Source of the DNA: Pseudomonas viridiflava
Lineage (GTDB): Bacteria; Pseudomonadota; Gammaproteobacteria; Pseudomonadales; Pseudomonadaceae
DNA length: 64,000 nt
NCBI RefSeq assembly: GCF_900591205.1
Contig: NZ_UUPU01000109.1
Span: 248,001-312,000 of the forward strand
Reading direction: 5' to 3'
Made by a program: the position numbers and the translations under genes. Shown here piece by piece: positions 40,878 through 49,502 of this stretch. The notes beneath the pieces were generated by a model, which was given only the letters and a program-made list of their open reading frames with translations, made no database searches and had not been told where the DNA came from. Numbering within the stretch: the stretch's first letter is position 1; the number at the start of each line of letters is the position of its first letter.

Positions 40878-41726
40878 TCAAATGTGGAAGCCGTGTTTGA
40901 CTTGCTCGTACAAGTGCAAGGCCAGCGCATTGCTGGTATCGCACAGCAGGTACAGGTGGTGAACCGGCAGCGGCGGTAACGCAAAACCTGCGATGACGTG
41001 TGTCAGCCCTTCGCCCATGCGGCTTTCCTCGATCAGCCCCACCGCCACCCCGCTGCGGATACACGCCTCGACCGCTGTGGAATTAGGGCTTTCGAGCAAT
41101 ATCCGGTGATAAATCCCGTGGTCTTTCAGCGTCTGCAGCGCGGCTGCACGATACGGGCACCCAGCGACCGGCACGGTGATGGGCAGTGCACCATTGGCCG
41201 GGCAACTGAAGTGCTCGGCCGCGACCCACAACGGCTGCACAGACCCCAGGCGCTCACCTTGTGCCAAGGGGTGCGCGGTAACGGTGATCGCCAGGTCCAG
41301 CCGATTTGCCATAAACAAATTCAGCAGCTCGCCGCTGGTGCGCGCTTCGACTTCCAGTTCCAGCAGTGGGTTGTCGGCGATCAACTGCGGCAGAAATTCC
41401 TGCATGAAGGCGGGGGCATAGGTGTCCGGCACACCCAGGCGGATCTTGCCCTGCATGCGTTGGGGCATCAGTGAGATCAGCAGGCGGTCATGGCTCTTGA
41501 GGAAATCGGTGGTTTCGCCCAGCAACTTGTGGCCATACAGCGTCAGTTCCACGCCCTGGTTGCTGCGGCTGAACAGACGTTGGCCGACTTGATCTTCCAG
41601 CTTCTGGATTTGCGTGGTCACGGTGGACGCGCTGCGATGCACGTGTTCGGCGGCCTCGTTGAACCGCCGAAAGCGCGCCACGGCGTGAAAGGTACGTAAC
41701 AGCTCGATGTTCAGTTGTTTGGGCAT
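40878..41726 (-). CDS. LysR-family transcriptional regulator
   Basis: This 282-residue protein has a helix-turn-helix at residues about 15-65 (FHAVARFRRFNEAAEHVHRS, RLFSRSNQGVELT) and an effector domain from about 95 (GKIRLGVPDTYAPAFM). It is divergent from the EamA transporter gene at 41825, with about 98 bases between the starts, and probably controls it. It converges on the LysR gene at 39977 with four bases between stops. Confidence 0.88.
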   Translation of the reverse strand: MPKQLNIELLRTFHAVARFRRFNEAAEHVHRSASTVTTQIQKLEDQVGQRLFSRSNQGVELTLYGHKLLGETTDFLKSHDRLLISLMPQRMQGKIRLGVPDTYAPAFMQEFLPQLIADNPLLELEVEARTSGELLNLFMANRLDLAITVTAHPLAQGERLGSVQPLWVAAEHFSCPANGALPITVPVAGCPYRAAALQTLKDHGIYHRILLESPNSTAVEACIRSGVAVGLIEESRMGEGLTHVIAGFALPPLPVHHLYLLCDTSNALALHLYEQVKHGFHI

Positions 41727-41824
41727 AATTCCACTTTTACGGACCAGTTGTGCAGGTTATTCAAATATACAGAATCATGCGCGGCCCTTAGCCTGGCAGT
41801 CAACGTACAACGGCTGGAGGCTGC

Positions 41825-42724
41825 ATGAAGCGATCAACCCTGGGGCGGCTGCTGTTGCAAGCTGCATTCGTCCTGTCGTGGAGCTCCGGCTATATCGGCG
41901 CCAAACTCGGGACTCAAGGGGGTGGGGCGTTCAACCTGCTGTTCTGGCGGTTCCTGTTGGTATCGGTCTGCCTGGGGCTTTTTTTGAATGTCAGGTTGCT
42001 GAAGGTTTCGTGGGAACTGATTCGCCATTACGCCGTGATCGGTTTTCTGTCGCAGTTCCTGTACCTGAGTTGCCTCTACGTCGCGATCCAGAATGGCCTG
42101 CCGCCCGGCATCGCCGCAATCATCGCGGCGCTGCAGCCCTTGATGACAGCGGCGTTGTCCACGGGAAACGCTGCCGAGCGCAGTGGCGGCTGGCAGTGGC
42201 TGGGGCTGACGATCAGTTTTGTCGGTGTGTCGACGGTGATCGCCGGGCAGTACGGCAGCGGTGGCCAAGGTATTGGCCTGGTGATGTACCTGTTGCCGCT
42301 GGCGGCTGCGCTTGGGCTGACGCTGGCAACCTTGTACGAGCGCCGCACCCCTCAGCACCAGGATGTGGGCCTGGTGTTGCCGCTGTTTATCCAATCGGTA
42401 CTGACCTTGATAGGGTTTACCGCGGCCGTGCTCTACACCGATACCCTGAGCATTCCGAGTGACCCGGATGTACTGATCTCGATTGTGTGGCTGACGGTGT
42501 TTTCCACGTTTATCGCCTACCTGAGCCTGTGGATGCTGCTGCGGGTGATGACGGCCACCCGCGTGGCAGCACTGGTTTACCTGGAGCCGCCGGTGACCCT
42601 GGTCTGGGCCGCACTGATGTTTGGCGACGTGATTCACCCATCCACCTATGCCGGCATTGCGGTGGTGGTCGCGGGGCTGCTGCTGGTGCGCCTGAAGCGA
42701 CCGACCGTCGCGTGCGCTTCTTGA
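41825..42724 (+). CDS. EamA/DMT-family transporter
   Basis: The 299-residue membrane protein has ten predicted helices and two EamA repeats (SWSSGYIGAKLG near the start; LVYLEPPVTLVWAALMFGD near the end). Such DMT proteins export metabolites such as amino acids. The substrate cannot be read. It starts at ATG 41825 just after CTGGAGGCTGC. Divergent LysR at 40878 is the probable regulator. Confidence 0.85.
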   Translation: MKRSTLGRLLLQAAFVLSWSSGYIGAKLGTQGGGAFNLLFWRFLLVSVCLGLFLNVRLLKVSWELIRHYAVIGFLSQFLYLSCLYVAIQNGLPPGIAAIIAALQPLMTAALSTGNAAERSGGWQWLGLTISFVGVSTVIAGQYGSGGQGIGLVMYLLPLAAALGLTLATLYERRTPQHQDVGLVLPLFIQSVLTLIGFTAAVLYTDTLSIPSDPDVLISIVWLTVFSTFIAYLSLWMLLRVMTATRVAALVYLEPPVTLVWAALMFGDVIHPSTYAGIAVVVAGLLLVRLKRPTVACAS

Positions 42725-42854
42725 GGCACGAGGGTTCAGCAAGCTGACAGACATCACCTGTTAAAACTTACCCAGGCCAAGCAGGAGCATGGCTGAACCA
42801 AGGGGGCATTTTTTACAGTTGCAGGTGTTGGGCGCCAGCGCCCGAGGGTTTTGT

Positions 42855-43184
42855 ATGTTGCTACGTTATGCAGCATTGGCGGCCATGGTCGTCGCGGCAT
42901 CCGGATGTGTGCAAGAGCGCGTCGTGCATGAGCGCAGGCCGGTGCAACGTGAGTACGTGGAAGTCGTCGCGCCGCAACCGCCGCCGGTGCAGGTGATCGA
43001 AGTCGAGCCGCCCGTGCGGTATGGCTATGTCTGGTCACGCGGTTACTGGCGCTGGGAAGGCGGGCGCTACGTCGCGGTACATGGCCATTGGGAGCCGGTG
43101 CGCGAGGGCTATCGTTATGTGCACCCGCACTGGGTGCAGCGCAATGATGGCTTCCACTGGCAGGCGGGTGGCTGGGTCCGTTGA
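42855..43184 (+). CDS. Small YXWGXW-repeat lipoprotein
   Basis: The 109-residue product has a lipoprotein signal peptide (ALAAMVVAASGC, Cys at residue 18), a Pro/Val-rich linker (VVAPQPPPVQVIEVEPP), and a Trp/Tyr-rich C-terminal part (YGYVWSRGYWRWEGGRYVAV, HGHWEPVREGYRYVHPHW). This fits proteins with YXWGXW repeats, common in the envelope of Proteobacteria, role unknown. The start at 42855 is supported by GAGGG upstream and the signal peptide. Confidence 0.8.
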   Translation: MLLRYAALAAMVVAASGCVQERVVHERRPVQREYVEVVAPQPPPVQVIEVEPPVRYGYVWSRGYWRWEGGRYVAVHGHWEPVREGYRYVHPHWVQRNDGFHWQAGGWVR

Positions 43185-43191
43185 CCCTTGG

Positions 43192-43566
43192 CTAGATCGG
43201 CTTTTGGGTTCCCAGCAGTCGAACCTCGCGTAACAGCGCGGCACCGAGCTGATCGGTGCCCAGCTCCCGGTAACCCACGGCCTTGATCTCGCCGTTCTCT
43301 TCCGCCTGGATGATGATCACCGGTGTCTCTTTGCCGCTGGTTTCGTCGACGTGCATCGCGTACTGGGGAATATCCAGCTTGATCGGTGTGCCCGCCGCCT
43401 GGCCTTTCACATTGATCAGAAACGCCGCACAACCCGTATCGACATCCGTACTGGTGGCGGAGCGGCCGCTGACGAAGCAGGTCTGCGGCAGGTCGGGCCA
43501 GGTGATGGCGTCGGCCAGGGCGAGGGTTGGCGTCATGGCCAGGGCTGCGAGAAGAAACGTGCGCAC
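43192..43566 (-). CDS. Small exported protein of unknown function
   Basis: The 124-residue product has a signal peptide (TFLLAALAMTPTLALADA) and a mature part with two cysteines (QTCFVSG, DTGCAAFL) that could pair. The family is not recognised. The GTG start at 43566 is chosen because AGAGAAAG precedes it; the longer TTG frame lacks a site. It converges on the YXWGXW lipoprotein gene with seven bases between stops. The mature part reads as beta-rich (PVIIIQAEENGEIKAVGYRE). No function is proposed. Confidence 0.65.
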   Translation of the reverse strand: MRTFLLAALAMTPTLALADAITWPDLPQTCFVSGRSATSTDVDTGCAAFLINVKGQAAGTPIKLDIPQYAMHVDETSGKETPVIIIQAEENGEIKAVGYRELGTDQLGAALLREVRLLGTQKPI

Positions 43567-43637
43567 GTGGGGCTTTCTCTCGATCAAAGGTAAATGCGTT
43601 TTTTACCAAAGCCTGCCGGTTGCCGCAACGCTGCGGC

Positions 43638-44033
43638 TCACGCCAGTCGCTGCATGCCCGCCGACTTGACCGCGTTGAGGTCGAAGGTCGCGGTGTATTT
43701 GCACCCGGCTGCGTGGGCGCAGCGCTCTATCAGGCAGTCGGCGAAGTCGGCTTTATTGGCTGAGAATCGCCGAAGCGCCTGCCAGATAACCTCCGCATGC
43801 TCGATGGTCAATTCACGGGTGCGCAACAAGGTTTCCAGCACCGTCACCACATCGCTCTTGGCCGACTGGTAGCAGCTTTGTAAAACCCAGACCAGCTCCA
43901 CCACGGACACCAGGCTGACAAAGCCGGGTGAAAATGTGCTGAGCGATTCGATCAGCTCGTTGGCTTTGGGGGATTGCACGGGATCATCCTGGGTGACATA
44001 GCGCACCAGCACATTGGTATCCAGGCCGATCAT
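43638..44033 (-). CDS. vapC: VapC-type PIN-domain toxin
   Basis: The 131-residue protein has a PIN nuclease fold: MIGLDTNVLVRYV (first acidic Asp5), SLVSVVELVWVL (Glu), NKADFADCLI (Asp) and TATFDLNA (fourth acidic). PIN toxins cut RNA. It overlaps the antitoxin gene by four bases (antitoxin stop inside toxin start), the usual plan of a toxin-antitoxin operon. The RNA target is not known. Confidence 0.87.
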   Translation of the reverse strand: MIGLDTNVLVRYVTQDDPVQSPKANELIESLSTFSPGFVSLVSVVELVWVLQSCYQSAKSDVVTVLETLLRTRELTIEHAEVIWQALRRFSANKADFADCLIERCAHAAGCKYTATFDLNAVKSAGMQRLA

Positions 44034-44287
44034 CCAGCCTTCGCTCCCTGTGCTGCGATGGCGCGGTTCATGTCCTCAATGGAGACAGCCTGCGCAGGCT
44101 TGCGGATCAGCCCTTTTAGGTCATGAACGGTTTTGCTCGCGGCAATCATGGAAAACTTGCCGTCTTCCATTTCGACAAATTCAACCCGGTCTCCGGTTTC
44201 CAGGCCCAGGGCAGTCCTGACTTGGACGGGAATGGTGATTTGTCCTTTTGAGGTAAGTGTGGCGGTTGCCATATTTAAAATCTCCAT
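44030..44287 (-). CDS. AbrB/MazE-type antitoxin
   Basis: The 85-residue protein has the AbrB/SpoVT swapped-hairpin domain (TLTSKGQITIPVQVRTALGL, DRVEFVEMEDG) and a C-terminal tail that would bind the PIN toxin. A start at the ATG 15 bases downstream (MATATLTSKG) is equally possible; each has a fair ribosome site (AAGGAAT or GGAG). A CCTTAC/GTAAGG palindrome lies ten bases upstream and should be its operator for autoregulation. Confidence 0.87.
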   Translation of the reverse strand: MEILNMATATLTSKGQITIPVQVRTALGLETGDRVEFVEMEDGKFSMIAASKTVHDLKGLIRKPAQAVSIEDMNRAIAAQGAKAG

Positions 44288-44296
44288 CGTGATATT

Positions 44297-44314
44297 CCTT
44301 ACCTTAGAGTAAGG
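44297..44314. promoter_or_regulatory. Probable operator of the vapBC-like operon
   Basis: CCTTACCTTAGAGTAAGG contains inverted arms CCTTAC and GTAAGG around a six-base centre, immediately upstream of the antitoxin start. AbrB-type antitoxins commonly bind such palindromes. Confidence 0.6.
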
Positions 44315-44442
44315 AGTTGTGGAGGACAAGATCCGTTGGTCCATAGGTCGCTCATCTGGTGTGGGTTGGAAGGAACAGGTAAAAAGATAGACCGTTTCCC
44401 CCCGTCGACACGCCTGAAAGCACCTGAAAAGAGATACCGCAT

Positions 44443-44835
44443 ATGACTGACCGCCACCTCATCATCCCGCCCGCCATGCTCCCGATTGTCGAGCGCGCGG
44501 GTTACGTGCCCGCCGTCAAGGTCGGCAAGACGCTCTACTGCGCAGGGCAAGTTGGACGCACGCAGGCACTGGCGGTGATCGAAGACCCCGAGGCGCAATT
44601 CATTGCCGCCTGGGACAACCTGCGGGTGGTATTGGAGGAGGGTGGTTGCACCTTCGACGATGTGGTGGACATGACCACCTACCACGTGAACATGCGCCAA
44701 CACATGGCGGTTTTTCGTGAGGTGAAAAACCGCCTGTTCCCACGCGGGCATTGCGCCTGGACCACGATTGGCGTGTCCGAACTGGCGCATCCCGGTTTGC
44801 TGGTGGAAATCAAATGTGTGGCAATACAGCGCTGA
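44443..44835 (+). CDS. RidA-family protein
   Basis: The 130-residue protein resembles RidA/YjgF enamine/imine deaminases: VPAVKVGKTLYCAGQVGR, NLRVVLEEGGCTFDDVVDMT and GVSELAHPGLLVEIKCVAIQR. The conserved arginine of active RidA (commonly in a late R near the C-terminus) is not clear here: the late stretch reads TIGVSELAHPGLLVE, so activity is unsure. It is convergent with ppnN. Confidence 0.8.
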   Translation: MTDRHLIIPPAMLPIVERAGYVPAVKVGKTLYCAGQVGRTQALAVIEDPEAQFIAAWDNLRVVLEEGGCTFDDVVDMTTYHVNMRQHMAVFREVKNRLFPRGHCAWTTIGVSELAHPGLLVEIKCVAIQR

Positions 44836-44839
44836 CGGG

Positions 44840-46213
44840 TTACTGCACCACCCGATAACACGGCACATACGCTGCGCCGCCCGGCAATTTCATGCGGTGC
44901 TGGGCGACGAAAGCCTGCAGCAGTTCGTCCAGCGGCTTCATGATCGCCGGGTCGCCGTGGATTTCGTAAGGGCCGTGCTCTTCGATCAGGCGGATGCCCT
45001 TGTCCTTGACGTTACCCGCCACGATGCCCGAGAACGCACGGCGCAGGTTGGCTGCCAACTCATGCGGCGCCAGCGCGTGGTTCAGTTGCAGGCTGGCCAT
45101 GTTTTCGTGGGTCGGGTCGAACGGGCGCTGGAAGCCCTCGTCGATTTTCAGCAGCCAGTTGAAGTGGAACGCGTCGTTGCGCTCGCGGCGGAACTGCTTC
45201 ACCGCCTTGAGCCCGGCGGTCATCTGGCGCGCAACCTCGGCCGGATCGTCGATGATGATCTGGTAGTGCGCCTGTGCGGCCTCGCCCAGGGTGGCGCCGA
45301 CAAACGCGTGCAACTGTTGCAGGTACGGCGCGGCGTGTTTCGGCCCGGTGAGGATGACCGGGAACGGCAGGTCACGGTTGTCCGGGTGCATGAGGATGCC
45401 CAGCAGGTACAGGAACTCTTCAGCCGTGCCGGCGCCACCCGGGAAGATGATGATGCCGTGGCCGACGCGCACGAAGGCTTCCAGGCGTTTCTCGATATCC
45501 GGCAGGATCACCAGCTCGTTGACGATCGGGTTCGGCGCTTCGGCAGCGATGATGCCCGGCTCGGTCAGGCCCAGGTAGCGGCCGCCGGTAATGCGCTGCT
45601 TGGCGTGGGAAATGGTCGCGCCTTTCATCGGACCTTTCATCACGCCAGGGCCGCAACCGGTGCACACGTCGAGGCTGCGCAGGCCCAGTTCGTGGCCGAC
45701 TTTCTTGGTGTATTTGTATTCTTCGGTATTGATCGAGTGCCCGCCCCAGCACACCACGATTTTCGGCTCGACACCCGGGCGCAACGTACGGGCGTTGCGC
45801 AGCAGGTGGAACACGTAGTCGGTGATGCCCTGGGAATTGCTCAGGTCGATGCGCTGGCTGTCCAGTTCGTTCTCGGTGTAGACGATGTCGCGCAGAGCGC
45901 TGAACAGCATCTCGCGGGTGCTGGCGATCATTTCGCCATCGACGAAAGCGTCCGCCGGTGCGTTCAGCAGCTCCAGGCGTACGCCGCGATCCTGCTGGTG
46001 GATGCGCACTTCAAAGTCTTTGTAGGCGTCGAGGATGGTCTTGGCGTTGTCGATATGCGCGCCGGTGTTGAGGATCGCCAGGGCGCACTGGCGGAACAGC
46101 GTGTAGATGCTGCCGGAACCGGCTTCACTCAGTTGCTGGACTTCACGTTGGGACAGGGTTTCGAGGCTGCCCTTGGGGCTGACGGAGGCGTTGATGACTT
46201 GACGTTGGGGCAT
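44840..46213 (-). CDS. ppnN: Nucleotide 5'-monophosphate nucleosidase PpnN
   Basis: The 457-residue protein is the long LOG-family nucleosidase (YgdH). The LOG motif IIIFPGGAGTAEEFLYLLGI lies near residue 260, with CTGCGPGVMKGPMKGA earlier. It removes the base from purine nucleotides and is controlled by ppGpp in E. coli. ATG 46213 (MPQRQVINASV) is the start that fits the family; the long N-terminal domain before the LOG core supports PpnN over short LOG proteins. Confidence 0.92.
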   Translation of the reverse strand: MPQRQVINASVSPKGSLETLSQREVQQLSEAGSGSIYTLFRQCALAILNTGAHIDNAKTILDAYKDFEVRIHQQDRGVRLELLNAPADAFVDGEMIASTREMLFSALRDIVYTENELDSQRIDLSNSQGITDYVFHLLRNARTLRPGVEPKIVVCWGGHSINTEEYKYTKKVGHELGLRSLDVCTGCGPGVMKGPMKGATISHAKQRITGGRYLGLTEPGIIAAEAPNPIVNELVILPDIEKRLEAFVRVGHGIIIFPGGAGTAEEFLYLLGILMHPDNRDLPFPVILTGPKHAAPYLQQLHAFVGATLGEAAQAHYQIIIDDPAEVARQMTAGLKAVKQFRRERNDAFHFNWLLKIDEGFQRPFDPTHENMASLQLNHALAPHELAANLRRAFSGIVAGNVKDKGIRLIEEHGPYEIHGDPAIMKPLDELLQAFVAQHRMKLPGGAAYVPCYRVVQ

Positions 46214-46360
46214 TCTGATTCCTTGAAAGCGCAGCCAGCGCACCCCTTGAGGTGCAATGGCTTGAGAATGGTGGCGCCGAATTCGGTCGCACGAGACAGT
46301 TATTTACCTCAGGCGCAATGCCGAGTGCAAACACCGTCTCGCACCATCATGCCGCAGAAC

Positions 46361-47185
46361 TTACTGAATCAGCTTCCAGTTTTTGTAGAAAACCCGACGC
46401 AGGGTAAAGACCATGCCGGCAAACCCCGCGATCACGGCGTTGAGCACCGACGGCAGCGGGGTCGGCCGGACGATGTCGATAAACAGGCAGTAGCGTTTTG
46501 CATCGTTTTTATTGAAGGAGGCGTGCATCAGCGTGTCATCGAAAATAAACAACGGGTCGTCGTGCCAGTAATGCTTGTGTTTGCCCACCTGAATGTAAAC
46601 GCCCTCGTGATGGGGCGCCGGGGCCATGTTGTAGAGCACGCGGAACATCATGCGCAGCGGGCCGAAGTGGAACGAGGTCGAACGGTTCTCATTGAACACC
46701 GACACGCCGATGGTCTTCACGAACGGCAGTTTTTCCCGAAGTTTCGGAAGGTCCAGTGTGGTCTCGATCGGCCGCCCATACCATTGGAAAAACAGCATGC
46801 CACGCTTCTTCTCGGCCATGCGTTCGTCCAGGTAGCCGATGATTTCATCCTTGTGGGCCATGGCATCGTCGATCACTTGTTGCAGGTCCGCACGCCAGGC
46901 GGGCGGCAGGTCGTGCATCGTATAAACGTGACGGTTGCGCGAGCTCAGCAGGTCGAACAGCGTATTGAACGGCGCCAGCAGCCAGGTGTTGCGGCCGCTG
47001 CCGATAAAGTATTTCTTGATCGTGGGCGCGTCATACAAACCGTTACGCAGGAAATCGTAAATACCGCAGACCAGCACCAGGCCCAGGAACACCAGCGTGG
47101 TTTCGGGGAACACGTCGATAATCAGCAGTACGCCGAATACCCAGGCGACCGATATCGCTTTTTTACGCAAGCCAGATTTGTTCAT
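46361..47185 (-). CDS. lpxO: LpxO-like aspartyl/asparaginyl beta-hydroxylase (lipid A hydroxylase)
   Basis: The 274-residue protein has N-terminal membrane helices (ISVAWVFGVLLIIDVFPETT, LVFLGLVLVCGIYDFL) and a C-terminal dioxygenase domain with PHHEGVYIQVGKHKHYWHDD and FDDTLMHASFNKND, holding the iron-binding histidines. LpxO hydroxylates the secondary acyl chain of lipid A at C2 using oxygen and 2-oxoglutarate. Start ATG 47185 (MNKSGLRKK) is chosen with GGAG upstream. It could be another membrane hydroxylase; the LpxO name is by size, helix and domain type. Confidence 0.78.
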   Translation of the reverse strand: MNKSGLRKKAISVAWVFGVLLIIDVFPETTLVFLGLVLVCGIYDFLRNGLYDAPTIKKYFIGSGRNTWLLAPFNTLFDLLSSRNRHVYTMHDLPPAWRADLQQVIDDAMAHKDEIIGYLDERMAEKKRGMLFFQWYGRPIETTLDLPKLREKLPFVKTIGVSVFNENRSTSFHFGPLRMMFRVLYNMAPAPHHEGVYIQVGKHKHYWHDDPLFIFDDTLMHASFNKNDAKRYCLFIDIVRPTPLPSVLNAVIAGFAGMVFTLRRVFYKNWKLIQ

Positions 47186-47496
47186 GACACTCAGCTCCAA
47201 CAGGACGCCATTCGACAGGTCCGGGTCCATGGCTGCGAGTGGTGGGGTTTTTGAAACATATTGAAACAACTACGCCATGATAAGGCGTTCAGCGCCGGAT
47301 GGGCGTTTTAAATAGTGCGAAGTTGTGCAGGCTTTACACGGTTTTTGACCCTTGCCACGCTTGGGCGGATTGGATTTTGTAATCGGAAGATTTGCGACTA
47401 TCGTGACGCTTCGGTTTTTCAGGCGTCATAGACCGGTACGATTGAAGTTGAATGGCCACCATTGGCCTTCGGCACCTTGGAAGAGGCAGAATTTTT
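47186..47496. promoter_or_regulatory. Intergenic region between lpxO-like gene and fabV
   Basis: This 311-base divergent gap has no credible gene. It carries a good ribosome site for fabV (GGAAGAGGCAG before 47497). No clear operator palindrome was found. Confidence 0.4.
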
Positions 47497-48690
47497 ATGA
47501 TCATCAAACCGCGGGTTCGTGGCTTTATCTGTGTGACCGCTCACCCTGTTGGCTGTGAAGCGAACGTCAAGGAACAGATTGACTACGTGACTCAACACGG
47601 CGCCATCGAAGGCGGCCCAAAGAAGGTGCTGGTCCTCGGCGCTTCCACCGGCTACGGCCTGGCCGCGCGCATCAGTGCTGCGTTTGGCTGCGGCGCCGAC
47701 ACCCTGGGCGTGTTTTTTGAGAAAGAAGGCGAAGAAGGCAAGTTGAGCTCCGCCGGCTGGTACAACAGCGCCGCGTTCGAGAAGTTTGCCCTCGAAAAAG
47801 GCTTGTACGCCAAGAGCATCAACGGCGACGCGTTCTCCGACGAGATCAAGCGCCTGACCATCGAAACCATCAAGAAAGACCTGGGCAAGATCGACTTGGT
47901 GGTTTACAGCCTGGCCGCGCCACGCCGTACCGACCCGCAAGGCGTGGTGCATACCTCCACGCTCAAGCCGATCGGCAAGGCCGTGACCCTGCGCGGTATC
48001 AACACCGACAAGGGCGTCGTAGTCGACACCACTCTTGAGCCTGCTACCCAGGAAGAAATCGACGGCACCGTGAAAGTCATGGGTGGCGAAGACTGGCAGT
48101 TGTGGATCGACGCCCTGCGTGACGCCGACGTGCTGGCCGAAGGTGCCAAGACCACCGCGTTCACCTACCTCGGCGAGAAGCTGACCCAGGACATCTACTG
48201 GAACGGCTCCATCGGCGAAGCCAAGAAAGACCTCGACAAAAAAGTCCTGACCCTGCGTGACAACCTCGCTGCGCTGAAGGGCGACGCCCGGGTGTCGGTG
48301 CTCAAGGCTGTGGTCACCCAGGCCAGCTCGGCGATCCCGATCATGCCGCTGTACCTGTCGCTGCTGTTCAAAGTGATGAAAGAGCAGGGCACTCACGAAG
48401 GTTGCATCGAGCAGGTCTACGGCCTGTTCAAGGACAGCCTGTATGGCGCAGAGCCCAAGCTTGATGCCGACGGCCGCCTGCGTGCCGACCTGGCCGAGCT
48501 GGAGCCGAAGGTCCAGGACGCCGTGGCGGCCCTGTGGAACCAGGTCACCGACGACAATGTCAACGAAATCAGCGATTTTGCCGGCTACAAGGCTGAATTC
48601 CTGCGCTTGTTCGGCTTTGAAATCGACGGCGTGGACTACGATGCCGACGTGAACCCGACTGTGAAAATCAATGGCCTGATTCAGGCTTAA
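47497..48690 (+). CDS. fabV: Enoyl-ACP reductase FabV
   Basis: The 397-residue enzyme catalyses the last reduction in each round of fatty acid elongation and, unlike FabI, resists triclosan. The N-terminus (IIKPRVRGFICVTAHPVGC) and NAD-binding GASTGYGLAARI are FabV-like, and the active-site Y-x8-K motif is present as YWNGSIGEAK. The start at 47497 is chosen because it yields the standard 397 residues and has a Shine-Dalgarno. A REP pair follows. Confidence 0.96.
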   Translation: MIIKPRVRGFICVTAHPVGCEANVKEQIDYVTQHGAIEGGPKKVLVLGASTGYGLAARISAAFGCGADTLGVFFEKEGEEGKLSSAGWYNSAAFEKFALEKGLYAKSINGDAFSDEIKRLTIETIKKDLGKIDLVVYSLAAPRRTDPQGVVHTSTLKPIGKAVTLRGINTDKGVVVDTTLEPATQEEIDGTVKVMGGEDWQLWIDALRDADVLAEGAKTTAFTYLGEKLTQDIYWNGSIGEAKKDLDKKVLTLRDNLAALKGDARVSVLKAVVTQASSAIPIMPLYLSLLFKVMKEQGTHEGCIEQVYGLFKDSLYGAEPKLDADGRLRADLAELEPKVQDAVAALWNQVTDDNVNEISDFAGYKAEFLRLFGFEIDGVDYDADVNPTVKINGLIQA

Positions 48691-48702
48691 GACACGGTCA
48701 AA

Positions 48703-48795
48703 AAATGTGGGAGGGGGCTTGCTCCCGATAGCGGCGTGTCAGTCACCGATTGTGTAACTGAACCACCGCTATCGGGAGCAAGCCCCCTCCCACAG
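48703..48795. repeat. REP palindrome pair
   Basis: AAATGTGGGAGGGGGCTTGC near 48703 and the matching GGGAGCAAGCCCCCTCCCAC ending near 48793 form long arms around about 30 bases. It lies after fabV and belongs to the GGGGGCTTGCTCC subtype. Confidence 0.9.
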
Positions 48796-48878
48796 TCGTT
48801 TTTGCGTCATGCCGGTTCCCACTCTCCCCGCCTATCTGCCAGACTCTTTGCGTTCAAACCACGCTAACGGAGGATCTG

Positions 48879-49502
48879 ATGACGATTCGTGCTGTAGTTT
48901 TTGATTTCGGCGGTGTGCTGTTCGACTGGAACCCCCAGCACCTGTATCGCAAGCTGATTGCCGACGATCACGAGCGGCAGTGGTTCCTCGATAACATCTG
49001 CACCCAAGCCTGGAACACCGAGCAGGACGCCGGGCGTGCCCTGGCCGATGGCACGCGCAGCCTGATCGCTGAATACCCGCACCACGAAGCCTTGATCCAA
49101 GCCTATTACGACCGTTGGCACGAAATGCTGCGCGGCCCGTTGCCCGAAGGCGTGGCGATTCTCGAGGCATTGCATCAGGCCGATATGCCACTGTTCGGGC
49201 TCACCAACTGGTCCGCCGAAACATTTCCCTACGCACGCGCCAATTACCCGTTCCTGCAGTGTCTGCGCGATATCGTGGTGTCCGGCGAGCTGAAGCTGAT
49301 CAAGCCGGATGCGGCGATCTACCACGCCAGCCTGGCTCAGGTACGCGCCCACCTGCCGGATATCCAGCCGGCGCAAGTGGTGTTTATCGACGATGTCGCT
49401 GGCAATATCGAAGCCGCTGCTGCCCTTGGCTGGCAAGGCATTCACCATGTATCGGCCGAGCGCACTGCTGCACGCTTGCGCGAGTTGGGTGTGAGCTTCT
49501 AG
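48879..49502 (+). CDS. HAD-family phosphatase (YihX-like)
   Basis: The 207-residue product has the HAD motif I VVFDFGGVLFDWNP (the second motif I position is Gly, seen in YihX-type members), motif II LFGLTNWS, and motif III/IV LIKPDAAIYH and VVFIDDVAGNIEAAAALG. It should be a small-molecule phosphatase in the cytosol. The substrate is unknown; E. coli YihX acts on sugar phosphates. Its stop overlaps the convergent LysR stop by four bases. Confidence 0.86.
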   Translation: MTIRAVVFDFGGVLFDWNPQHLYRKLIADDHERQWFLDNICTQAWNTEQDAGRALADGTRSLIAEYPHHEALIQAYYDRWHEMLRGPLPEGVAILEALHQADMPLFGLTNWSAETFPYARANYPFLQCLRDIVVSGELKLIKPDAAIYHASLAQVRAHLPDIQPAQVVFIDDVAGNIEAAAALGWQGIHHVSAERTAARLRELGVSF

